From Tissierellia bacterium (GTDB taxonomy: Bacteria > Bacillota > Clostridia > Tissierellales > Peptoniphilaceae): 64,000 nucleotides of DNA. The stretch lies in assembly GCA_030535395.1 (NCBI GenBank), contig JAUNLK010000002.1, forward strand, positions 84,394 through 148,393, given 5' to 3'. The notes below the pieces were generated by a model. That model was not told where the DNA came from, made no database searches, and worked only from the letters and a program-made list of their open reading frames with translations. Each line of letters starts with the position of its first letter. Positions within the stretch are counted from its first letter, which is position 1. Positions 8,785-16,778 of this stretch are shown one piece after another. The position numbers and the translations under genes were made by a program.

Positions 8785-9450
8785 CTAGAACTTGGAACCG
8801 TCGACGATGTGGGTGACTACGGCACCGGGGACGGAGATGCGCTCGGGATCCAATTCGCCAGGTTCCACTACTTCGTCGGCTTGTACGATGACGGTGGGGG
8901 CGGCAAAGGCCATGAGCTCATTGAAGTTCCGGGTCATGCCGGTGAAGACCAGATTGCCGTAGGTGTCCGCTTGGGCGCAGTTGATTACGGCGATGTCCCC
9001 TACGATGGGTTTTTCCAGGAGGAATTTCCGTCCGTCCACTTCGATGATTTCCTTGCCCTCTTCAATTTCCTCCAGGCCCACACCGGTGGGGGTCAGCACG
9101 CCGCCGAGGCCGAATCCACCGGCACGGATGCGCTCTGCCAAGGTTCCCTGGGGCACCAGGACAACTTCCGTTTCCCCGGCGTTCATTTGACGGCCCAGTT
9201 CACGGTCGCTTCCGATGTAGGAAGTGATGACTCTCTTGACGTATTTTTTGGCGGTGAAGGAGGCAATGCCCTCTCTGTCGCCAAAGTGAGCGTCGTTTCC
9301 GATGATGGTGAGATCTTTGAGTTCCTTGTTATCGGCAACATATTGCAGGAGCTCATTGGCGCTCCCGGCGTTCAAAAATCCACCAAAGAGAATGGTTTGA
9401 CCATCCTGGAAAAGGTCTAGTGCCTTTTCTTTTTCAATGACTTTACTCAT
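8785..9450 (-). CDS. atoD: Butyryl/acetate:acetoacetate CoA-transferase, alpha subunit
   Basis: 221 residues, class I CoA-transferase alpha subunit. The glycine-rich FGGFLNAGSANELL stretch at about residues 22-35 marks the CoA-binding region (GGF-x2-G-x-P in most relatives, here without the proline). It is the first gene of the atoDA unit and lies beside the kal-kam operon, which makes a role in acetoacetate/butyrate turnover likely. Start ATG has an AAAGGACTG ribosome-binding site. Confidence 0.92.
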   Translation of the reverse strand: MSKVIEKEKALDLFQDGQTILFGGFLNAGSANELLQYVADNKELKDLTIIGNDAHFGDREGIASFTAKKYVKRVITSYIGSDRELGRQMNAGETEVVLVPQGTLAERIRAGGFGLGGVLTPTGVGLEEIEEGKEIIEVDGRKFLLEKPIVGDIAVINCAQADTYGNLVFTGMTRNFNELMAFAAPTVIVQADEVVEPGELDPERISVPGAVVTHIVDGSKF

Positions 9451-9540
9451 TCGTCAGTCCTTTCTCAAGTATGATCCAGACGTTCCACGTAAACTTTCTA
9501 CCCATTTTTCCCCAATGGAAAAGGTACCCATTACAAATTA

Positions 9541-9569
9541 ATCCTATTATGAGATGGGCACTTTGTCAA
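9541..9569 (-). promoter_or_regulatory. SigA-type promoter of atoDA
   Basis: TTGACA (9569-9564), 17-bp spacer, TAGGAT (9546-9541) on the minus strand, about 90 bp upstream of atoD. Confidence 0.7.
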
Positions 9570-9615
9570 GATAAAGACGTTCTGCCCCGCCCCGGGCGAG
9601 GAGGGAGGGAAGAGT

Positions 9616-10176
9616 CTAGTTTTCCCCTTTTTCCATTTTTTGCATGCCCGCCAGGGTCTGTTCCATGAGCTCCGGCAGCTCCATGCCCAGTAGCTCCGCC
9701 CCCTGGGTGATGACGGTGCGGTCGCAGCCGGCGGCGAATTTTTTGTCTTTGAACTTCTTTTTCACGCTCTTGAGGTCCATGTCCAGGGTGGACTTGCTGG
9801 GCCTCATGAGGCGGGCGGCCCCGATGATCCCCGTGAGCTCGTCCACGGCAAAGAGGACCTTTTCCATCTCCAGCTCCGGGGCATTTTTTGTGCCCGTCAT
9901 GCCGTGGCCGTGGGAGGTGATGGCGTGGATCATCTCCTCGCTTATGCCCTCCTTACGGAGGAGCTCCTCGGCCTTGACGCAGTGCTCCTCGGGCCACATT
10001 TCAAAGTCGATGTCGTGGAGGAGCCCCACCAGTCGCCAAAACTCCACCCGCTCCGGGTCCCGAGTCTCGGCAAAGTGGGCCATCACTTCCCCCACCGTTT
10101 TGCCGTGCTCCACGTGGAAGGGCTCTTTGTTGTACTTCTGCAGAAGTTCCAGGGCCTGTTGGTAGCTTAGATTCAT
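9616..10176 (-). CDS. HD-domain metal-dependent hydrolase
   Basis: 186 residues, soluble. The HD motif is LLHDIDFE near residues 50-57, with a preceding His (HVEHGKTV) and a later SHGHG, which together fit the HD phosphohydrolase metal site. Many clostridial relatives are annotated only as HD-domain protein. It is a single gene between atoDA and tRNA-Gly; no partner suggests a substrate. The start ATG follows GAGGAATT. Confidence 0.8.
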   Translation of the reverse strand: MNLSYQQALELLQKYNKEPFHVEHGKTVGEVMAHFAETRDPERVEFWRLVGLLHDIDFEMWPEEHCVKAEELLRKEGISEEMIHAITSHGHGMTGTKNAPELEMEKVLFAVDELTGIIGAARLMRPSKSTLDMDLKSVKKKFKDKKFAAGCDRTVITQGAELLGMELPELMEQTLAGMQKMEKGEN

Positions 10177-10225
10177 AATTCCTCCTTGACGGGATTATTA
10201 TCATCATGTAAAATTACTCTATCAT

Positions 10226-10299
10226 GCGGGTGTAGCTCAGTGGTAGAGCCCCAGCTTCCCAAGCTGGTTGCGAGGGTTCGATTCCCTTCACCCGCTCCA
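10226..10299 (+). tRNA. tRNA-Gly (CCC anticodon)
   Basis: Acceptor GCGGGTG pairs CACCCGC, D arm GCTC...GAGC, anticodon stem CCAGC/GCTGG around TTCCCAA (anticodon CCC), T arm with TTCGATT loop, and encoded CCA at 10297-10299. Confidence 0.96.
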
Positions 10300-10336
10300 T
10301 TTTTTTGTGGCGGAAATCCGCCTGCCATATAGAGGA

Positions 10337-10363
10337 GGGAGTCCCTAGGGACTCCCTTTTTTT
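10337..10363 (+). terminator. Terminator after tRNA-Gly
   Basis: Near-perfect palindrome GGGAGTCCC/GGGACTCCC with TA loop followed by T7. It also lies just past the apt stop and may help end that convergent transcript. Confidence 0.85.
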
Positions 10364-10371
10364 GCGGTTTT

Positions 10372-10899
10372 TTAGTAGTGAAGGACCGAGGCCACTCTGT
10401 ACTCTTCAATGGACTTTCGCCCCTCCAAATCGTCCAGCTCAATGAGGAAGAGGAAGGCCTGGATCTCCCCTCCCGCCTGGTGGATGAGTTTGGCGGCGGC
10501 CACACTGGTGCCCCCCGTGGCCAGAAGATCGTCCACAATGAGGACCTTCTCCCCGGGGGCAATGGCATCCTTGTGCATTTCAATGACATCGGTGCCGTAC
10601 TCCAGGGCGTACTCCTGGACGTAGCGCTCCGCCGGGAGTTTTCCGGGCTTTCGAATGGGCACAAAGCCCACCCCCAGGGCGTAGGCCACCGGTGCCCCCA
10701 CAATGAAGCCCCTGGCCTCAATGCCCACCACTTTGTCCACGGAATACTCCTTGGCCAGCTCCACCAAGCTCTTTACCATGGCCTCCATGGTCTGTGAATC
10801 TCCCAGGGCGGGGGTGATGTCACGAAAAATAATCCCCTCCTTGGGGTGATCTTCAATGCTGCGAATTTTGTCCCGTATCATAGCGATTTCCCTGTCCAT
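10372..10899 (-). CDS. apt: Adenine phosphoribosyltransferase
   Basis: 175 residues, normal length. Purine salvage: adenine plus PRPP to AMP. The PRPP-binding motif VLIVDDLLATGGT is at about residues 125-137, and the N-terminal FRDITPAL hood segment is typical. ATG at 10899 follows AGGAGGAAAT. Single gene with its own promoter, divergent to fbp. Confidence 0.97.
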   Translation of the reverse strand: MDREIAMIRDKIRSIEDHPKEGIIFRDITPALGDSQTMEAMVKSLVELAKEYSVDKVVGIEARGFIVGAPVAYALGVGFVPIRKPGKLPAERYVQEYALEYGTDVIEMHKDAIAPGEKVLIVDDLLATGGTSVAAAKLIHQAGGEIQAFLFLIELDDLEGRKSIEEYRVASVLHY

Positions 10900-10921
10900 A
10901 TTTCCTCCTCAATGTACTGAA

Positions 10922-10950
10922 AGTATACCATAATTTTACACGACCAGAAA
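10922..10950 (-). promoter_or_regulatory. Promoter of apt
   Basis: TTTCTG (10950-10945), 17-bp spacer, TATACT (10927-10922). A TATACT at 10961-10966 on the plus strand is the likely -10 of fbp, so the two promoters overlap back to back. Confidence 0.5.
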
Positions 10951-10986
10951 GAGAGTGGGCTATACTAGGACCAAAGGAGTGAGGAA

Positions 10987-12957
10987 ATGACCCACGGATC
11001 CAGCAAGTATTTAGAACTATTGAGCCAGCGCTATCCCACCCGGGAAACTGTGGTGGAGGCCATTGCCATGAGGCGGGCCACTTTGGAACTTCCCAAGCCC
11101 ACGGAGCACTTTGTCTCCGATCTTCACGGGGAATTCACCGCCTTCACCCATGTCCTGCGCAATGCCTCGGGGACCATTCGCCGCTACATTGGCGAGCTCT
11201 TCCCCAAGCTGCCCCAAAAAGAGCAGGACGGCCTGGCCACCCTCATCTACTATCCCCGGGAGAAGATGGAGGACCTCAGAGCGTCCCTTGCCGGGGACTA
11301 CGAGGAGAGGCTCAAGGAGCAGCTCTTTCAGATGATACTGGTGGCCAAGCGAGTGGCCAGTAAGTACGACCACGATCACCTCCAGTCCTTCTTTCCCGGG
11401 CCCTATGAGAAGCTCTTGGACACCCTCCTACTGGAGGAGCGGGCGGCCCGCCACAAGCGCCACTATGTGGATGCCATACTGGACGCCCTCATGGAGATGG
11501 GGGCCCTGGAGCAGGTGGTGGAGGATGTGGCCGATGTCACCGTGGCCTTTGCCGTGGAGCACCTCCACGTGTTGGGGGACATCTACGACCGGGGCGACGG
11601 CGCCCACCGCATCATGGACTTTCTCGCCGCCCACCCCCGGGTGGACATTCAGTGGGGCAATCACGACATCGCCTGGATTGGGGCGGCCCTGGGCTCCAGG
11701 CCCCTGATGATGAGCGTCATTCGCATTGCCCTCCGCTACAATGCCGTGGAGACCATTGAGGAGGCCTATGGCATCAGCCTCCTGCCCCTCCTCCGCTATG
11801 CCGAGGAGCATGTGGCCGCAGGGGAGGCCTTCATTCCCAAGGTGGAGGAGGCCGATCCCAGCCGGAGGATGATCCTCACCAGGGCCCACAAATTGGCCGC
11901 CCTCCTCCAGTTTAAAACGGAGGCCGAGGTCATCGCTCGAAATCCCCTCTTTGACATGGACGAGCGCATTCTCCTGGACCGAGTCAGCGCCGATGGAAAG
12001 TGGGTCCAAGTGGAGGGCGTGGATTATCCTTTAAGGGAGGACTTGGGGGTGGACCCCCAGGATCCTCTCACCATCACCCCGGAAGAGGAGGGGATTTTAG
12101 AGGAGCTCTCCAAGGCCTTTCAGCGGGCGGAAAAGCTCCAGCGCCACATTCGCTTTCTCATCGACCGAGGGGGCATGTACAAGGTCATCAACGACAATCT
12201 CCTCTTCCACGGCTGCATCCCCCTCAATGGGGACGGCAGCTTCAAAGAGACCCACTTCCTGGGGGAAAATCTCTCCGGCAGGGCCCTCTTGGATGAGCTG
12301 GACCGCCAGGTGCGCCGTGCCCGCTACGCCGAAAAGACAGGCGATCGCCAGCGGGCCCTGGACATCCTCTTCTATCTCTGGTGCGGCCAGGACTCCCCCC
12401 TCTTTGGCAAGGAGCGCATCACCACCTTTGAGCGCTACTACATCGAGGACAAAAACACCCACCGGGAGCGAAAGAACCCCTACTACTCCCTCAGGGAGAA
12501 GGAGGAGGTCACTCTGAGCATCCTCCGGGCCTTTGGCCTCAACTCGGAGCGGAGCCTTCTCATCAATGGCCACACCCCGGTGAAAAAACCCAGCGGCGAG
12601 TCCCCCATTAAGGGGGGCGGCCACCTGGTGGTCATCGACGGGGGCTTTGCCCCCGCCTATCGCAAGACCACCGGCACCGCCGGCTACACCCTCATCAGCA
12701 ATTCCTACGGCATCCTCATGGCGGCCCACAAGCCCATCACCCAGGAGGAGGCCCTCATCCGGGAAAATTTCGACATCACCTCGGAGCTGGAGTATGTGAT
12801 GAAGTACAAGAAGCGCCGCCGCCGCTGGGACACCGACGAGGGCCGGGCCATTCAGGGGGAAATTGAGGACCTCACCGCCCTCTTTGAAGCCTACGATCAG
12901 GGGATTCTGGCCGAGGGGGGAAATCAGGGCCCCGGGAGGGGCATTTTCCCGCGGTAA
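10987..12957 (+). CDS. fbp: Fructose-1,6-bisphosphatase, class III
   Basis: 656 residues, close to the 671 of Bacillus subtilis Fbp. Gluconeogenic hydrolysis of fructose-1,6-bisphosphate. It belongs to the calcineurin-like metallophosphoesterase group: the metal motifs SDLHGEF (about 44-50), LGDIYDRG (about 197-204) and GNHD (about 222-225) are present in order. It is cytoplasmic and first in a probable unit with the ACT and UPF0210 genes. GGAGTGAGGAA precedes the ATG. Fits an organism that builds hexoses from amino acids. Confidence 0.97.
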   Translation: MTHGSSKYLELLSQRYPTRETVVEAIAMRRATLELPKPTEHFVSDLHGEFTAFTHVLRNASGTIRRYIGELFPKLPQKEQDGLATLIYYPREKMEDLRASLAGDYEERLKEQLFQMILVAKRVASKYDHDHLQSFFPGPYEKLLDTLLLEERAARHKRHYVDAILDALMEMGALEQVVEDVADVTVAFAVEHLHVLGDIYDRGDGAHRIMDFLAAHPRVDIQWGNHDIAWIGAALGSRPLMMSVIRIALRYNAVETIEEAYGISLLPLLRYAEEHVAAGEAFIPKVEEADPSRRMILTRAHKLAALLQFKTEAEVIARNPLFDMDERILLDRVSADGKWVQVEGVDYPLREDLGVDPQDPLTITPEEEGILEELSKAFQRAEKLQRHIRFLIDRGGMYKVINDNLLFHGCIPLNGDGSFKETHFLGENLSGRALLDELDRQVRRARYAEKTGDRQRALDILFYLWCGQDSPLFGKERITTFERYYIEDKNTHRERKNPYYSLREKEEVTLSILRAFGLNSERSLLINGHTPVKKPSGESPIKGGGHLVVIDGGFAPAYRKTTGTAGYTLISNSYGILMAAHKPITQEEALIRENFDITSELEYVMKYKKRRRRWDTDEGRAIQGEIEDLTALFEAYDQGILAEGGNQGPGRGIFPR

Positions 12958-13001
12958 AGTGATATAATAAACGATATTCACAAAATGGAGGGAATCGAGC
13001 T

Positions 13002-13271
13002 ATGAGAGCTGTAATCACTGTTATTGGCAAAGACCGCGTGGGCATTGTGGCGGAAGTGGCCAAGAAGACCGCGGAGTTTCAACTGAATATCATCGACATC
13101 GCCCAGACGGTACTGGACGGTTTTTTCACCATGACGGTGATTGTGGACCTGGCCAAAATGACCGTCCCCTTCCAGGATGTGGTGGACGCCTTTGAGGCCC
13201 TGGGCCAGGAGATGGGCCTGTCCATCCGGGTTCAGCATCAGGGGATCTTCGATGCCATGCACACCATTTAG
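13002..13271 (+). CDS. ACT-domain protein (UPF0237 type)
   Basis: 89 residues, one ACT domain from the N-terminus (VITVIGKDRVGIVAEVAK) to the end. The family resembles the regulatory domain of amino-acid enzymes and GcvR-like proteins; ligand unknown. It is always found upstream of UPF0210 proteins in Firmicutes, as here (9 bp gap), so the two likely work together. A TATAAT at 12962-12967 just upstream may give it its own promoter. Confidence 0.9.
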   Translation: MRAVITVIGKDRVGIVAEVAKKTAEFQLNIIDIAQTVLDGFFTMTVIVDLAKMTVPFQDVVDAFEALGQEMGLSIRVQHQGIFDAMHTI

Positions 13272-13280
13272 GAGGGGCCC

Positions 13281-14636
13281 ATGGATCAAAAGCGAATTCT
13301 AGAAACCATTCGAATGTTCGATGAGGAGCACCTGGACATCCGCACGGTCACCCTGGGCATCTCCCTGTTGGACTGCGTGGACGCCTCCAGCGATGTCGCC
13401 TGCCGGAAGATCTACGACAAAATTGTCCGCTACGGCAGAGATCTCGTCCAAGCGGCCGATCAGGTGGGCAAGACCTACGGAGTCACCGTGGTCAACAAGC
13501 GGGTCTCGGTGACCCCCATCGCCCTCATTGCCGGGGCCTGCGGCGACAAGGACTATGTGAAATTTGCCCAGACCATGGACCGGGCCGCCCAGGAGATTGG
13601 GGTGGACTTCATTGGGGGCTTTTCCGCCCTGGTCCACGGCACCATGACCCCCGCCGATGAGATTCTCATCCGCTCCATCCCCCAGGCCCTGGCCCAGACG
13701 GAGAAGGTCTGCGCCTCAGTCAATGTGGGCACCACCAAGGACGGCCTCAATATGAGCGCCGTAAAGCTCCTGGGAGAGACCATCAAGGAGACAGCAGAGC
13801 ACACCGCCCAGGCCGACAGCATTGGCTGCGCCAAGCTGGTGGTCTTTGCCAATGCCGTGGAGGACAATCCCTTTATGGCCGGGGCCTTTCACGGCGTGGG
13901 CATGGGGGATGTGGTCCTCCACGTGGGGGTCTCCGGCCCCGGAGTGGTGAAGCACGCCCTGGAGAAGGTCCGGGGGGCCCGCTTCGAGGTGGTCTCCGAG
14001 ACCATTAAAAAGACCGCCTTTAAAATCACCCGCCTGGGAGAGTTGGTGGGCTCCAAGGTGGCCGAGGCCATTGGGGTGCCCTTTGGCACCATCGACCTCT
14101 CCCTGGCCCCCACCCCCGCCGTGGGCGACTCCGTGGCCCGGATCCTGGAGGAGATCGGGGTGGAATTTGCCGGGGGCCACGGCACCACCGCCGCCCTGGC
14201 CCTCCTCAATGACGCCGTGAAAAAGGGGGGCATCATGGCCTCCGACCACGTGGGGGGCCTGAGCGGTGCCTTCATCCCCGTGAGCGAAGACGAGGGGATG
14301 ATTGCCGCTGCCAGAAACGGCCACATTGGCCTGGACAAGCTGGAGGCCATGACCTGCGTCTGCTCCGTGGGCCTGGACATGATTGCCATTCCCGGAGACA
14401 CGAAAGCCTCCACCCTCTCCGCCATCATCGCCGATGAGGCCATGATTGGCATCATCAATCAAAAGACCACCGCCGTGCGAATCATCCCCGTAGTGGGCAA
14501 AACCGTGGGAGAGGAGGCCTTCTTCGGCGGCCTCTTGGGCTCCGCCCCCATTCTCCCCGTCCACCCCGGCAGCTGCGATGAGCTCACCTGCCGAGGGGGC
14601 TACATCCCCGCCCCCGTCCACAGCTTTAAAAACTAA
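13281..14636 (+). CDS. UPF0210 / DUF711 family protein
   Basis: 451 residues, full family length. Soluble, glycine-rich protein with family blocks such as SLLDCVDAS near the start and [20 protein letters not shown] in the C-terminal third. No enzymatic function is firmly established for the family. Strict linkage to the ACT-domain partner suggests that the pair senses or handles an amino acid. GGAGGGGCCC precedes the ATG. Confidence 0.9.
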   Translation: MDQKRILETIRMFDEEHLDIRTVTLGISLLDCVDASSDVACRKIYDKIVRYGRDLVQAADQVGKTYGVTVVNKRVSVTPIALIAGACGDKDYVKFAQTMDRAAQEIGVDFIGGFSALVHGTMTPADEILIRSIPQALAQTEKVCASVNVGTTKDGLNMSAVKLLGETIKETAEHTAQADSIGCAKLVVFANAVEDNPFMAGAFHGVGMGDVVLHVGVSGPGVVKHALEKVRGARFEVVSETIKKTAFKITRLGELVGSKVAEAIGVPFGTIDLSLAPTPAVGDSVARILEEIGVEFAGGHGTTAALALLNDAVKKGGIMASDHVGGLSGAFIPVSEDEGMIAAARNGHIGLDKLEAMTCVCSVGLDMIAIPGDTKASTLSAIIADEAMIGIINQKTTAVRIIPVVGKTVGEEAFFGGLLGSAPILPVHPGSCDELTCRGGYIPAPVHSFKN

Positions 14637-14645
14637 TCTTGCAAA

Positions 14646-14687
14646 CCCCAAGTTTGGATCCCCGCGACCAGCTTGGGGGTTTTTTTG
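14646..14687 (+). terminator. Terminator after the UPF0210 gene
   Basis: CCCCAAG (14646-14652) pairs with CTTGGGG (14672-14678) and is followed by T8. Confidence 0.85.
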
Positions 14688-14890
14688 CCTCCAAATTGTG
14701 GCTTCTGGGAACACAGATGCCCTGCTGGAGAAATATGGTTTTAGAAATTTATTTTTAAATGCCCCCATCCCCTCTTCAAACTGCTGCCGGGGCAGGTAAA
14801 GGGAATGAATTTATAAAGTGGCACTCAGCCTTCAAAAGTTTGGGTGGGGGAGCTCCTTTTTTGGACCGCTCAAAAACTTTACCCATTCTT

Positions 14891-14933
14891 CAAGATGGAG
14901 CAATATATTCCATACAAGATGGCGATATATTGC
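14891..14933 (+). repeat. Operator-like direct and inverted repeat ahead of the sugar-phosphate-type operon
   Basis: CAAGATGG occurs at 14891-14898 and 14915-14922 (24 bp apart, about two helical turns), each followed by an ATATATT core. GCAATATA (14900-14907) and TATATTGC (14926-14933) are perfect inverted copies. The block ends directly at the ribosome-binding site of the first gene. A repressor site or an mRNA hairpin are both possible. The rest of 14688-14890 shows no gene that I recognise. Confidence 0.5.
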
Positions 14934-14943
14934 TACAGAGGAG

Positions 14944-15729
14944 GTGACGAGGATCGGAGAATTTTTAATCGCTTCTTCTCTCATGTGGGATTTCACCGCA
15001 GATGAAATCTTTGACTATGTGAAGGCCAACGGGCTGTCGGGCATAGAGTTCTGGTCTCAACAAATGGAGAACCAAAATTTAAGTGCAGAGAGGATCCGTG
15101 AGTTAAAGTCAAAGTTCGGCACCAGGCTCATCCTTCACGGCAAGAGCTGGGACTTAAACTTGGCTTCCATAAATAAAAATATTAGAGATTTGAGTGTCGC
15201 AGAGATGGTCAGGGACATCGACCTGGCCGGGGAAATCTCCGCCCAGGAGCTGACCATCCACCCGGGGCGGTTTTCCGTGAATCAGGACCCTGAGAGCTAC
15301 TATGGATTTCTCAGGGAGAGTTTGGACCAAATTTTGGACTACGCCTCCCAAAGGGAAGTTCCCATCTCCATTGAGATTATGGAGAAGGCGAACAAGGAAT
15401 TCATCGTGGACATGGCTTCCCTAAAAAAACTCTTGGGCGACGACTATGGCAAAGTTCAAGTGACCCTGGATGTGTCCCACTGTGACAGCACGGAGGAGAT
15501 TTACTTCCTCCTGGACCACTTGGAGGAAATATCCAAGGTCCACCTCAGCAACCGATTGAAGGACAGCTATCACAGCCCCCTGGACCGCGGCATATTCCCC
15601 ATGACTGAAATCATCAGAGCCATTGCCAAAAGAGAAATACCCATGGTACTTGAGGGTATGGAAACCGGCAATACTCTGTTTTTTTTGGATCGCAATATCA
15701 AATTTTTAAAGGAGAACAATCTACTATGA
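14944..15729 (+). CDS. TIM-barrel sugar-phosphate isomerase/epimerase-like protein
   Basis: About 261 residues. It is a xylose-isomerase-like TIM barrel: the hydrophobic strand/acid pattern IEFW, LILHGKSW, ELTIHPGRF, ISIEIME, VTLDVSH and MVLEGM supplies the metal-binding Glu, His and Asp residues typical of AP_endonuc_2 proteins. The start is uncertain: no ATG fits. The GTG at 14944 abuts the GAGGAG site, whereas an ATC at 14953 has ideal spacing from GAGGAGGTGA; the frame is open upstream to 14818 but without a ribosome-binding site. First gene of a five-gene operon; its stop overlaps the next gene (ATGA). Substrate unknown; a phosphorylated sugar is inferred from the neighbours. Confidence 0.8.
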   Translation: MTRIGEFLIASSLMWDFTADEIFDYVKANGLSGIEFWSQQMENQNLSAERIRELKSKFGTRLILHGKSWDLNLASINKNIRDLSVAEMVRDIDLAGEISAQELTIHPGRFSVNQDPESYYGFLRESLDQILDYASQREVPISIEIMEKANKEFIVDMASLKKLLGDDYGKVQVTLDVSHCDSTEEIYFLLDHLEEISKVHLSNRLKDSYHSPLDRGIFPMTEIIRAIAKREIPMVLEGMETGNTLFFLDRNIKFLKENNLL

Positions 15730-16766
15730 AAAAAATCATCGCCCTACTGCTACTGATCTTCACCCTCACTGCCTGTGCTCCAGGTGGCGAAAACAGTGCC
15801 GCAGCCCCTGAAAATGCATCCCAAAACGAGGTGGCCCAAGAGACCGCTGAAGTTGAAGGCACCATCACCCTCTACACTTCTCAACCTGAAGAGGACGCCA
15901 ATCAGCTCATTGAGGGCTTCAAGGAGCTTCACCCCAAGGCCGATGTGGTGGTATTCAGATCCGGCACGGAGGAAGTGGTCTCCAAAATCCTCTCTGAAAA
16001 GGAAGTCAACGCCGTTCAAGCTGATGTGATTTTGGTCTCTGACACGGTTACTTTTGAAATCCTCAAGGCCAATGACCTCCTGGAGCCGTACGAATCCCCT
16101 GAGCTGGAGGGCCTGGATCCCAAATTCTACGACCCCGACAAGTTCTACGCTGGCACCAAGATCATCTCCACTGGAATCATCCAAAACACCGAAGTGTATC
16201 CCGGGGAAGTAAAGGCATTTAAAGACCTCATCAGCCCCGAGACCAAGTCCCAAACCATTATGCCCTCCCCCCTCTACTCGGGAGCTGCCGCCTACAATCT
16301 CTCCCTCATCACCCGCACCGACGGCCTGGGCTGGGCGTTCTACCAGGGCCTCAAGGACAACGACATTTTGGTGGACAAGGGCAATGGCGCCGTGCAAAAG
16401 GCAGTGATGGAGGGCCAAAAGGGCCTGGGCATCATCGTGGACTACATGGCCAATCGCTCTAAGAATGAAGGGGCCCCCGTGGTCTTCATCTATCCCGAGG
16501 AGGGATCCCCCATTGTGACGGAGCCTGTGGGCATTGTAAAGGGCACCCAGAACCCCGAAGTGGCTCAGGCCTTCTACGACTACATCATCTCTAAGGAGGG
16601 GCAGCAACTGGCCGCCGACATGGGCTACACCCCCATCCGTGAAGACGTGGAAGCTCCCGAAGGACTCAAGTCCGCCAAAGACCTCCAAGTGCTCTTGGGC
16701 GACGATGCCGTCCTCTTGGAAAACAGAGAGGCGGACAAGGAAGAATTTTCGAAAGTCTTTAACTAA
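15726..16766 (+). CDS. ABC transporter substrate-binding lipoprotein (AfuA/Fbp-like)
   Basis: 346 residues. Signal peptide with lipobox LTAC (Cys17) anchors it outside the membrane. The mature part, after an Ala/Glu-rich linker, starts TITLYTSQPEEDANQLIEGF and has the cluster-D fold of iron, phosphonate and sugar-phosphate receptors. I do not see the adjacent tyrosine pair that binds ferric iron in FbpA, which weakens an iron role. The best fit is an AfuA-type receptor for phosphorylated carbohydrates or phosphonates, given the TIM-barrel and PHP neighbours. Starts inside the preceding stop codon, so translation is coupled. Confidence 0.85.
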   Translation: MKKIIALLLLIFTLTACAPGGENSAAAPENASQNEVAQETAEVEGTITLYTSQPEEDANQLIEGFKELHPKADVVVFRSGTEEVVSKILSEKEVNAVQADVILVSDTVTFEILKANDLLEPYESPELEGLDPKFYDPDKFYAGTKIISTGIIQNTEVYPGEVKAFKDLISPETKSQTIMPSPLYSGAAAYNLSLITRTDGLGWAFYQGLKDNDILVDKGNGAVQKAVMEGQKGLGIIVDYMANRSKNEGAPVVFIYPEEGSPIVTEPVGIVKGTQNPEVAQAFYDYIISKEGQQLAADMGYTPIREDVEAPEGLKSAKDLQVLLGDDAVLLENREADKEEFSKVFN

Positions 16767-16778
16767 AAAGGAGATCCT

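Noticed and set aside
15726..16766. Ferric-iron receptor assignment
   Set aside because: No adjacent tyrosine pair, and the operon includes an isomerase-like and a phosphatase gene; kept only as an alternative.
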